Assembly: GCF_900188275.1 (NCBI RefSeq)
Contig: NZ_FZNY01000005.1
Location: forward strand, 186,001-250,000
Reading direction: 5' to 3'
Source: Dokdonia pacifica
Lineage (GTDB): Bacteria > Bacteroidota > Bacteroidia > Flavobacteriales > Flavobacteriaceae
Length of the DNA: 64,000 nt
The notes beneath the pieces are model-generated. The model searched no databases. It was not told where the DNA came from and saw nothing but the letters and a program-made list of their open reading frames with translations. This document shows positions 9,297 through 16,788 of this stretch, in pieces; the first letter of the stretch is position 1; every line of letters begins with the position of its first letter. Made by a program: the position numbers and the translations under genes.

Positions 9297-9890
9297 ATGA
9301 CAAAAGAAAATTTTCAGGCAGATATTGAAGTAAAGGGTAATAGCGAAATTTTCTTAAATTATCTTCAAGGAAATCAAATTTGGTATTTTACAGATTACTT
9401 GAAAGTAGAAAACCCTTCAGATACTTACGATAATTTTAAAAAATTTGTTTCTCAAAGTTTAGGAGTTAGTTTTAACAATGTTTGCATTGTTGGTAGCGGA
9501 AAATTAGGCTACAGTTTAGCTCCGGATAAAAATTTCAGCGATTTTAATGAAGAAGAATCAGATATTGATTTGGTAATAGTCTCGAGAAATTATTATTACA
9601 AATTTTGGAATGCATATTTAGATCTTTATGAAGACAAGGTTAATATCGGATATAGATATATAACTAGTAATATTTTCAGAAGGTTTATATCTGTAAAGGA
9701 ACCAAAGCCAATTCACCCTTTTTTTAAAGATTGGATATCAAGAATTGAAAAATTCAATAAGGATTATCAACTTTTATTTGGAATAAAACACGATATTAAT
9801 TATAGAATATACGATTCGTGGGAATCAGTTGAAAGGTATCATCTAAAAGGAATTCAAGAAATAAAAGAATTAAGTACACAAGAAAAATAG
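9297..9890 (+). CDS. Nucleotidyltransferase-fold protein paired with DUF262
   Basis: A 197-residue protein carrying the minimal nucleotidyltransferase signature: a Gly-Ser segment VGSGKLG (residues 65-71) followed, after a longer than usual insert, by ESDIDLVIVS with the paired aspartates Asp89 and Asp91. The rest is helical with many Tyr/Lys residues. A third acidic catalytic residue is not clear; a DINYRIYD segment near the C-terminus is a candidate. The stop lies 4 bp before the start of the DUF262 gene, so the two are surely cotranscribed. Such small nucleotidyltransferases act as antitoxins or effectors in several conflict systems, for example by AMPylation. That role here is inference from the partner gene and island context. 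Confidence 0.65.
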   Translation: MTKENFQADIEVKGNSEIFLNYLQGNQIWYFTDYLKVENPSDTYDNFKKFVSQSLGVSFNNVCIVGSGKLGYSLAPDKNFSDFNEEESDIDLVIVSRNYYYKFWNAYLDLYEDKVNIGYRYITSNIFRRFISVKEPKPIHPFFKDWISRIEKFNKDYQLLFGIKHDINYRIYDSWESVERYHLKGIQEIKELSTQEK

Positions 9891-9894
9891 AAAA

Positions 9895-10935
9895 ATGGCA
9901 TCAATAACAGATTATATATATATTGAAAGAAAAGACGTTAAATGGTTAACTGACCAGATTAAAAATGAGCTTCTACACGTTGATAATACTTTTCAAAGAC
10001 AATACATTTGGACAGTAAAAAATCAAATAAGACTTATTGAGACAATTTTATTGGGTTACGCAATACCTGAAATCTATTTATGGGAAAGAGATACAGAAAG
10101 TGAATCTGGCAATACAAATTTCAGCGTAATTGATGGACAGCAAAGATTGGGTTCAATTTTTAATTTTATTAATGGAGATTTTAAACTGAATGGTACTTAT
10201 TTAGATTTTAGAGACGCTGGTTACACTGGTAAAACTTTTACAGAACTAACCGAAAGCGAGAGAAATCAAATTTGGAAATATCCAATATCTGTTAGGTTTA
10301 TTAAAGACAACGTATCCAGAGAAGATATAGTTAATATGTTCTTAAGACTTAATAGTACAACTACTACATTAAATCCACAGGAATTAAGAAACGCTGAATA
10401 TAGTGGGTTGTTTCTGAGACTAGCCAATGAACTGACGGAAAATCCAATATGGCTAGAAAGTTCATTATTCACAGGATTGGATTATCGTAGAATGAAGGAT
10501 ATCGAGTTTATCAGCAGCCTACTAATATTTATAAGACTAGGTATTGAAGAAGAGACAACTCAAAAAAGCATAAACAAAGTTTACGATACTTTCAACGAAG
10601 AATACCCAGATTATGAAGAGGATAAAAATCTGTTTGAAAATTTATTATCTATTGTTAAAAAGTTTTTAGACGCTTCGGATTCAAATAAAAAACTCATTTC
10701 AAGAAAAGTTCACTTTTATACTTTGTTTACAGTAGCTTATTACTTATTTCAAAAATATGGAGACGCTCAACAAAAGCATATTGATAACTTCAACGCTTTT
10801 GTAGAAGATTATGGAGATACAGAAAATCGAGTTGGACTAATTGAAGAATATTTTCAACTTGGACAAGAAGGAACTCAAAGAAAAAGTAACAGGATGAGAA
10901 GATTTGAAATTTTGAAAGAAATATTGGAAAAATAA
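9895..10935 (+). CDS. DUF262-domain protein (GmrS/ParB-Srx-like), stand-alone
   Basis: A 346-residue protein with the DUF262 hallmarks: FQRQYIW (residues 33-39) and VIDGQQRLGSIFNF with the DGQQR nucleotide-binding/hydrolysis motif at 80-84. The C-terminal half is helical. DUF1524, the HNH nuclease domain found in GmrSD/BrxU and SspE-type restriction enzymes, is absent: no His-x-x-Pro nuclease motif is visible, and the 346-residue length fits DUF262 plus a helical tail only. In known systems DUF262 senses or hydrolyses NTP to control a nuclease. Here the only partner is the upstream nucleotidyltransferase-fold protein 4 bp away. It may be a defence or TA-like module, unproven. Confidence 0.8.
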   Translation: MASITDYIYIERKDVKWLTDQIKNELLHVDNTFQRQYIWTVKNQIRLIETILLGYAIPEIYLWERDTESESGNTNFSVIDGQQRLGSIFNFINGDFKLNGTYLDFRDAGYTGKTFTELTESERNQIWKYPISVRFIKDNVSREDIVNMFLRLNSTTTTLNPQELRNAEYSGLFLRLANELTENPIWLESSLFTGLDYRRMKDIEFISSLLIFIRLGIEEETTQKSINKVYDTFNEEYPDYEEDKNLFENLLSIVKKFLDASDSNKKLISRKVHFYTLFTVAYYLFQKYGDAQQKHIDNFNAFVEDYGDTENRVGLIEEYFQLGQEGTQRKSNRMRRFEILKEILEK

Positions 10936-10938
10936 CTA

Positions 10939-11135
10939 CTAAACACAACGTATACGACTTATAATCGGGTAGTTGTTTAATTGAAGTTAAGGCTTATTTG
11001 ATAGTCCGCCAAATTTTTAAATTTAGCTTTTAGTAAAAAAAAGAAAAAATCAGAAATTCAGCTCGTGCATAATTTGAAAATTCAATGTCTTTGTACACGC
11101 TACGTTTCATATACAAGACCGTTATTAAACTAAAA
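10939..11135. repeat. Flavobacterial-type interspersed spacer repeat
   Basis: This 200-bp non-coding block runs from ACACAACGTATACGAC through AGTCCGCCAAATTTTTAAA and CAGCTCGTGCATAA to CACGCTACGTTTCATATAC and a final GACCGTTATTAAAC. From memory, very similar text recurs between small accessory genes in many flavobacterial genomes; I cannot run the search. It separates the nucleotidyltransferase-DUF262 pair from the next unknown gene, suggesting cassette-style assembly of the island. Confidence 0.5.
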
Positions 11136-11142
11136 AAATCAA

Positions 11143-11742
11143 ATGTTTGGATTATTTACTAATAAGAAAAAGCAGAAAGAAAAGATTGATTCCCTATTAA
11201 TCGAGAAGATGAGAGAATATTCAGATGTAACTGAAAAATCTTATCGAAACTTTATTTCATATATGAAAGAAGACTTTCCAAATGACCAAATAAGTTTATC
11301 AATCTATGGTATTTACAAAGCTCGATTTGGAACTAATTTAATGGTGGCAATTGGTGCTCAATTTAGCAAATCAAAGATTGGTTATGGAAGTGGACAAGAA
11401 ATGTTTAATGATATACAAATAGCTTCTGCTTTAGCTCATGAACCATTTTCTCAACCACAAGAAATTGATTTTATAGACAAGTCAACTATTGCCAAACAAA
11501 CTGAAGAAATTATTGAATATATAGTCAAAGCAATTAAACCATATCAAGAAGAACTATATAAATCAAATATTGACAACTCAGCGGAGTATTTTAGTAAATT
11601 AAAAATCTATTTTCATAATTGTATTGCTGAATGCATTTCTGAAAAAGAACTACAATCCAAAATCATTGATATTGAAGATATTTATTTCCAAAATATCACG
11701 AATCAAAATTTGAATATTTTAATTGACTTTATGAAGATATAA
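11143..11742 (+). CDS. Hypothetical cytosolic protein, island gene
   Basis: A 199-residue soluble protein that I do not recognise. It starts with MFGLFTNKKKQKEKIDSLL and has no signal peptide or membrane segment. The middle (SKIGYGSGQEMFNDIQIASAL) may hold a small globular fold, and the C-terminal half is helical. It is AT-rich, as are its neighbours, and lies 8 bp after the interspersed spacer repeat. It is in the same orientation as the nucleotidyltransferase-DUF262 pair, but the 207-bp repeat spacer argues for a separate unit. Confidence 0.6.
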   Translation: MFGLFTNKKKQKEKIDSLLIEKMREYSDVTEKSYRNFISYMKEDFPNDQISLSIYGIYKARFGTNLMVAIGAQFSKSKIGYGSGQEMFNDIQIASALAHEPFSQPQEIDFIDKSTIAKQTEEIIEYIVKAIKPYQEELYKSNIDNSAEYFSKLKIYFHNCIAECISEKELQSKIIDIEDIYFQNITNQNLNILIDFMKI

Positions 11743-11821
11743 ATAATTACAATAATGCATACCCTTCAGGATACGTACCATAGCTAGAGCGTTATATCTT
11801 CTACGAAATAAACTAATCAAA

Positions 11822-12502
11822 ATGTCTAAAAAAGTTGCGCTAGAAACATTTACATTAAAAGAGATTTCAGGAATATTTCAAGAATCTCTCAAAATTGCCT
11901 TGCCAAAATCCAAAGGGGCAATTGCACATAAATTAAAGCAATTTAAAAAAATAGGAATAAGCAATTCCAAATGGATAAAAACTTATGAAGAATTTAAGGG
12001 AGCAAAATTGAGTTTCTATTGTGAAAAAATACCAACTGAATCTCAACCCATTGTAAGTATCGGAATGACACATAGAACAAGTAACGGATTATTACTAGTT
12101 ACTGCTGACACTTCAAATGGAGGAATTTCACCTACTGGTTTTGTGCAAAATTCAAGTTGGAATAAATGGGTTCGAATATATACTGGACATTTTTGTAAAA
12201 GGTTTGCAGAACGAATTTTAAAAAGTGAAAATTCTACATTCCAAATTGGTTCTAAAGGAATTATGTTCTCTGATATGCAAGGACCAGTTCGAGTTACAGA
12301 TACTATTGCAGAAGGAGTAGATGAAATTGAGTTTCAATTTAAAGAAGGACAAGCATATGGATACAGAGATAATAACAACAAGATCACATATTTTAGAACT
12401 ACATATTCAAATGACATGCTAAAACACGATAGGTTGGAGTTTAGAAAAGAATGGGAGCAACCCTTAGAAGAACTTTATGAATTATTTAAATGGAAAAAAT
12501 AA
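11822..12502 (+). CDS. Hypothetical protein with HFxxRFxER motif, island gene
   Basis: A 226-residue soluble protein of unknown function. A conspicuous central motif, TGHFCKRFAERIL, is followed by a glycine-rich strand region and a YFRTTYSNDML segment. From memory, short Bacteroidota proteins with a similar His-Phe-x-x-Arg-x-x-x-Arg core and a later (T/S)-x-x-x-DML segment exist, but I know no function for them. It is the last gene of the AT-rich island. The 79-bp spacer before it (CCCTTCAGGATACGTACCATAGC) also looks like cassette spacer DNA. Confidence 0.55.
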   Translation: MSKKVALETFTLKEISGIFQESLKIALPKSKGAIAHKLKQFKKIGISNSKWIKTYEEFKGAKLSFYCEKIPTESQPIVSIGMTHRTSNGLLLVTADTSNGGISPTGFVQNSSWNKWVRIYTGHFCKRFAERILKSENSTFQIGSKGIMFSDMQGPVRVTDTIAEGVDEIEFQFKEGQAYGYRDNNNKITYFRTTYSNDMLKHDRLEFRKEWEQPLEELYELFKWKK

Positions 12503-12766
12503 AAGTCAAGTTCACAATTATATATAGTTAAGAGATAAAATAAAAAGTAAAAGAGTTTGTTTTTTCTTACTACAAACTTAAAAGTAAATAATATAAACCC
12601 GTCCTATTGTCTAAAAAACATATAACCCAATCTCTAGCAATCTCAAAACAGCTCCCCCACTTTCCCAAAACATTTCCATAACTTTAATCGGTACCCATCA
12701 CTTTTTTTTGCGACACTTTTAAAAAAAGTACGTTATTATAATAAACCAACACATCAAAACCGATTT

Positions 12767-13306
12767 TTGGAACAATCAGAGTTAATAGAAGCATGTAAAA
12801 ACAATAACCTAAAAGCACAAATGCAGATCTATCTTAATTATAAAGATATGCTGTACAATGTGAGTTTTAGAATTGTAAAGAGCCAACAAGATGCACAAGA
12901 CACCGTGCATGATGCTTTTATCAAAGCGTTCCAGAATATTTCTAAACTTGAAGACCACCATCACCTAGGGCCCTGGTTAAAACGTATTGTGATTAATTGC
13001 TCTTTAGATTTCTTACGAAAGAAAAAGAAATTAGATGGATTACAAGACTCGGTAACGCTTCAAGAAGAGGAAGAAGAAGACACAGATACCTTTGAAGAGA
13101 CGTCTTTAAAAGTAGCACAAATTAAAAAAGCAATCCATGCATTAAAAGACAAATACCGAATCATTTTGGTACTGTACCTCATCGAAGACTATTCGCATAG
13201 AGAAATCGCAGAACAATTAGACTTAAATGAAAGTACTGTACGTAACCAATACAGACGAGGAAAGCGTCTTTTAATACAACAATTGCAAAAAAATGTAGAA
13301 GTATGA
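12767..13306 (+). CDS. ECF RNA polymerase sigma factor
   Basis: A 179-residue sigma-70 family protein of ECF size. Region 2 covers about residues 20-95 (LYNVSFRIVKSQQDAQDTVHDAFIKAF, then GPWLKRIVINCSLDFLRKKKK). Region 4, a helix-turn-helix, lies at about 125-175 (YSHREIAEQLDLNESTVRNQYRRG). An acidic linker of consecutive Glu/Asp separates them. It starts with TTG at 12767, the only start that keeps the full region 2. The next gene overlaps by 4 bp (ATGA) and encodes a membrane protein in the anti-sigma position, so this is a sigma/anti-sigma operon; its signal is unknown. Confidence 0.92.
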   Translation: MEQSELIEACKNNNLKAQMQIYLNYKDMLYNVSFRIVKSQQDAQDTVHDAFIKAFQNISKLEDHHHLGPWLKRIVINCSLDFLRKKKKLDGLQDSVTLQEEEEEDTDTFEETSLKVAQIKKAIHALKDKYRIILVLYLIEDYSHREIAEQLDLNESTVRNQYRRGKRLLIQQLQKNVEV

Positions 13307-13929
13307 GTGTAGAAGATTTTATTAAGAAGCATAAAAAAGCATTTGACGATCAGGAAATGCCCAACAATGCAACGCTAGATTTTGAAGCGAGACTGAAAAA
13401 AGAGTTGCATACATCTAAGCCTTCAAAACCAGTGAGAATGATACGATACCTATCCATTGCGGCAAGTGTGGTGATCGTACTAACACTTGGATATTTCTAT
13501 AACCAAAACAAAAAAGAACAATTAGAAATTAGAGATAATCTGGTGCTTGCTTTAGGAGAAGATCAAACCAATAGCACACGTTTACAAGCCATCTATGACA
13601 TCGAAGATCAATACCAAAATCAAGAAGAAGATGAAAAAATACTCCATGCCTTTTTTAAAATTCTAAAAGAAGATTCCGATAGCAATTCTAAAATAGCTGT
13701 GATTGATGCCCTTTTAAAGTTTCCGAATAATCAACTAGTGCGAAACAACCTTATTGAAGCCTTGGAAACAGAGAAAGAACCCTTAGTACAGCTAAAACTT
13801 ATAAAATCGGTTTCTATTTTAAGAGAACAACGAGCCAAGGAACCACTTAAAAAAATTATAGAAAACAAAGAATCATTACCCTTAGTAAAAGGGAACGCAT
13901 CTGCCTCATTGGCGATGTTAAATCAATAA
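13303..13929 (+). CDS. Anti-sigma-like single-TM protein with HEAT repeats
   Basis: A 208-residue protein with a cytosolic N-terminal region (about 1-45), one membrane segment (YLSIAASVVIVLTLGYFY, about 48-66) and an extracytoplasmic region of helical HEAT-like repeats (for example SNSKIAVIDALLKFPNNQLVRNNLIEAL, described by position 125-155). The 4-bp overlap with the ECF sigma gene and the topology identify it as the likely anti-sigma or regulator of sigma activity. HEAT repeats suggest that a protein ligand is sensed outside the membrane. The classical zinc anti-sigma HxxxCxxC motif is not seen. Confidence 0.75.
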   Translation: MSVEDFIKKHKKAFDDQEMPNNATLDFEARLKKELHTSKPSKPVRMIRYLSIAASVVIVLTLGYFYNQNKKEQLEIRDNLVLALGEDQTNSTRLQAIYDIEDQYQNQEEDEKILHAFFKILKEDSDSNSKIAVIDALLKFPNNQLVRNNLIEALETEKEPLVQLKLIKSVSILREQRAKEPLKKIIENKESLPLVKGNASASLAMLNQ

Positions 13930-13940
13930 AAACGAACAAA

Positions 13941-14867
13941 ATGAAACATATAATCACAGTAATGACCTTCCTTTTCATCATAGGAACTGGATACGCGCAA
14001 AAGAATGAAAAACGCATTGCCTTTACAAAAGGAACCTTAAAAATATGCACCACCTCTAATATGACCATTAGTGGTTATGACGGTGATGAAGTCATCATCA
14101 AAAGCCTTAATAGTAATGCAAACTATGCCTATTATAACCGTTACGGTGAAAAACTAAACAATATAAAATCATCAGACTCTTTGGTATTTAGATATAAAAC
14201 TTTTTTTAATGAAGCAGAAAATAAAGAGCTGGAAGAAGGGCTGACACCACTAGGAAATAAATCAAACAATCCTGCTGACAATTTATATTTAGACATTACA
14301 GAAAAGCCAGGAGAGTTAATTATCAAAGATTATAATGCCACGTCTAATAACACGGGAATCATAAATGCAGTTCATTTTAATAACAAATATGAAATGCTCA
14401 TCCCTAACTCGGTAAAACTATTATGGAATACAGATGGGTGTAAAAAAACCAATTCAAATACCTTTTTTATAACATCAGGCTCTAATGCTTGGGAACTATC
14501 CGATTTTAAAGGCGAAGCCGAAATATCTACTTCCTATCGTTCTATCAATCTAACCGATGTGAGTGGTCCTGTAATCGCTAATACGATAGGAGGAAATATA
14601 AAAGTGGTTTTTGATAAAGTATCACCTACAAATTTATATTCACTTATCAGTAATGACGGATACATCGATATGTCATTACCTCAAAATGCTAATGTACAAC
14701 TAGATGCCACTGGAAATCGCATTTTAAGTGATATTGACTTTAAGGTTTTAAATGAAGATCTCACCGAATTTGATGGAAAACGAATGCGACTCCAATTAAA
14801 TGGAGGCAAAACCAACATAAAACTAGATGCAAGCTCAGGAAGTATTTATCTTAGAAAGAGCAAATAG
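13941..14867 (+). CDS. Exported DUF4097-like beta-repeat protein
   Basis: A 308-residue secreted protein with a signal peptide (MKHIITVMTFLFIIGTGYAQ). The mature part is a beta-rich repeat of the putative-adhesin type (DUF4097/DUF2807-like), seen as alternating strands such as IKVVFDKVSPTNLYSLISNDGYIDMSLP and a C-terminal GGKTNIKLDASSGSIYLRK. It follows the anti-sigma-like gene by 11 bp and is probably the third gene of the sigma operon, perhaps the envelope component it monitors or supplies. Such sigma/anti-sigma/DUF4097 sets are frequent in Bacteroidota. Function is inferred. Confidence 0.7.
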   Translation: MKHIITVMTFLFIIGTGYAQKNEKRIAFTKGTLKICTTSNMTISGYDGDEVIIKSLNSNANYAYYNRYGEKLNNIKSSDSLVFRYKTFFNEAENKELEEGLTPLGNKSNNPADNLYLDITEKPGELIIKDYNATSNNTGIINAVHFNNKYEMLIPNSVKLLWNTDGCKKTNSNTFFITSGSNAWELSDFKGEAEISTSYRSINLTDVSGPVIANTIGGNIKVVFDKVSPTNLYSLISNDGYIDMSLPQNANVQLDATGNRILSDIDFKVLNEDLTEFDGKRMRLQLNGGKTNIKLDASSGSIYLRKSK

Positions 14868-14944
14868 TACGTTCTAGAAAATAGCATCTTATCATTTTCA
14901 ATAGAAGCTATATATACGATCATCAATCACTAAAAGCAAACAGC

Positions 14945-16390
14945 ATGCGTATTCCATATATTCTTACGGCCCTATTCGTACTATTAAACAGTTATGTGAG
15001 TCAATCGCAAGAAGATCAAAAGCAATTAGAAGAGAGAATTGCTCGAATCGAAAATGGTCTTCAATCCAATTTACAAATACAGTATGGCGATAGTATAAGC
15101 ATACAGTATTATACTATTGAAGATCGAATGAAGGAGTTAAACATTCCTGGATTGAGCATTGCCGTAATGAATAATGGCGTTATCGAATGGGCAAAAGGAT
15201 ATGGAATCGCAGATAGTACAGAAAATCGTAAAGTAACCACAGAAACTCTATTCCAAGCCGGCTCTATCAGTAAACCTGTAGCCGCCACAAGAATACATCA
15301 ATTGGTAGAAAAAGGAGTCATCAATTTAGATACCGATGTAAATAAATATCTAAGCAGTTGGAAAGTACCCGATAATGAGTTTACAAAAACAAAAAAAGTA
15401 ACCCCACGCGGACTCCTAACGCATGCTGCAGGACTCACCGTACATGGATTCCCCGGCTATACTAGAAGTGATGCCATCCCAAGTGTCGTTGATATTTTAG
15501 ATGGTAAAGGAAATACAGGTCCTGTAGAAGTATTTAGAGTGCCTGGCGAAGGCTGGAAATACTCTGGAGGTGGTTATACCATTATGCAATTGATGATTAC
15601 GGATATTGAGCAAACAGAATTTTCAGACATTATGCAAGAACAGGTGCTAGACCCATTAGGAATGACCAATAGCACGTATAGCAACCCATTACCCAAACAA
15701 TATCATGCCCTAGCTGCCACAGGACACTATGCAGATGGAACATCTGTTGAAGGCAAGTGGCATGTATATCCGGAAATGGCTGCGGCAGGTCTTTGGACCA
15801 CACCATCTCAATTGGTTTTATGGACCAAAGAAATACAAGAAACCTTACAAACACAAAAAGATGGATTCCTAAAAGCACAAACAATTAACGATATGCTCAC
15901 AGAATACCGAGGAAATCAAGGACTAGGACCCTATGTTCTTGAACATACCTTCGGTCATGGTGGCGCAGATGAAGGGTTTCGCGCAGATCTAAGAGCTTGG
16001 AAAGAACAACCTATTTCTGTAGCAATGATGTCTAATTCTGATAATGGAAGTGCCATCATGCAAGAGATCTTTTTAAGTATCGCAAAAGAATATAACCTAC
16101 CCGATGTATACCCTAGAAAGAGAGTATTTAATAAGCAATCACAGAAAGAATTAGAACGATTCATAGGAAATTATAACTTCCCCAATAATGGAGATGCTAT
16201 CATTAAGATAAAAGATAATGGCTTAGAGTTTAATGGAGACATATTCCAAGGACCGGGGGTTTTCTTATTACCTGAAACAGATAGCTTATTCTTTAATCAA
16301 GAAACTGGCACCTATTATGAATTTGAATTTGAAAATGACACCGTCATAAGCGTACAATTTTCACGTTATAAAGCGAAAAAAATTAAGTAA
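14945..16390 (+). CDS. Exported serine hydrolase of the beta-lactamase/PBP fold
   Basis: A 481-residue exported protein with a signal peptide ending near SQSQ. The class C beta-lactamase/DD-peptidase signatures are QAGSISKPVA with the catalytic Ser107-x-x-Lys110, a Tyr-containing KYSGGGY motif, and a C-terminal HGGADEGF block taking the place of the KTG motif. A C-terminal tail of about 100 residues forms a lipocalin-like beta domain. It is most like esterase or D-aminopeptidase members rather than resistance enzymes. It is a paralogue of the 52008-53096 gene: both have TAGL/AAGL-x-VHG-(F/Y)-PGY. The 77-bp gap after the DUF4097 gene suggests it may be separately transcribed. Confidence 0.85.
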   Translation: MRIPYILTALFVLLNSYVSQSQEDQKQLEERIARIENGLQSNLQIQYGDSISIQYYTIEDRMKELNIPGLSIAVMNNGVIEWAKGYGIADSTENRKVTTETLFQAGSISKPVAATRIHQLVEKGVINLDTDVNKYLSSWKVPDNEFTKTKKVTPRGLLTHAAGLTVHGFPGYTRSDAIPSVVDILDGKGNTGPVEVFRVPGEGWKYSGGGYTIMQLMITDIEQTEFSDIMQEQVLDPLGMTNSTYSNPLPKQYHALAATGHYADGTSVEGKWHVYPEMAAAGLWTTPSQLVLWTKEIQETLQTQKDGFLKAQTINDMLTEYRGNQGLGPYVLEHTFGHGGADEGFRADLRAWKEQPISVAMMSNSDNGSAIMQEIFLSIAKEYNLPDVYPRKRVFNKQSQKELERFIGNYNFPNNGDAIIKIKDNGLEFNGDIFQGPGVFLLPETDSLFFNQETGTYYEFEFENDTVISVQFSRYKAKKIK

Positions 16391-16415
16391 AACAGATATC
16401 TATTTATGGATACTT

Positions 16416-16453
16416 TATACGCTCCTGCCTGCCGGTGAGGCAGGTTCGCGAAA
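16416..16453. repeat. TTTCGCGAAA-type repeat split by a GC-rich palindrome
   Basis: TATACGCT (16416-16423) and TTCGCGAAA (16445-16453) would join exactly into the common element TATACGCTTTCGCGAAA. They are separated by the 21-bp near-palindrome CCTGCCTGCCGG-TGA-GGCAGG (16424-16444). The same GC-rich unit interrupts another element at 50624-50643. This is a nested insertion. Confidence 0.8.
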
Positions 16454-16460
16454 TGTCACT

Positions 16461-16486
16461 GTATACGCTTTCGCGAAAGCGTATAC
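16461..16486. repeat. 26-bp perfect palindrome centred on TTTCGCGAAA
   Basis: The longest perfect copy in the window: GTATACGC, then TTTCGCGAAA, then GCGTATAC. It lies 7 bp after the interrupted copy, in the spacer between the serine hydrolase and the beta-propeller gene. Confidence 0.95.
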
Positions 16487-16659
16487 AACAATAATTCATT
16501 TCTACTCATTATAGCAGGAACACTTTAAGTAAGACATTTTCCCATCCATCATTCATCAAATACCAAAACTTCGTTAAAATTCAACCTTATTAACAAAAGC
16601 CTTCAACCCATTTTTGTAATTTTAGGAGTTATGAGATTGTTTTTAAAAGTCTTTACGAC

Positions 16660-16733
16660 GTCATTCTGAAATGAATTCAGAATCTCACAGGTATGATTCA
16701 CATAATGGGATCCTGAATCAATTTCAGGATGAC
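16660..16733. repeat. TCATTCTGAA/TTCAGGATGA inverted repeat
   Basis: GTCATTCTGAAATGAATTC at the left and AATTTCAGGATGAC at the right form a 74-bp imperfect palindrome, with internal GAATC and GGATCCTGAATC blocks. It belongs to a family with copies at 20027 and 20574. The family is common in Bacteroidota spacers. The rest of the 16391-16788 spacer holds only the two TTTCGCGAAA-type repeats and AT-rich DNA. Confidence 0.75.
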
Positions 16734-16788
16734 AACCATAAAAGTTTTAGATGATCTCATAGAATAATCACTAAAACCACACCAAAAA

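Noticed and set aside
9895-10935. Complete GmrSD-type type IV restriction enzyme
   Set aside because: No DUF1524/HNH part in this or the neighbouring proteins.
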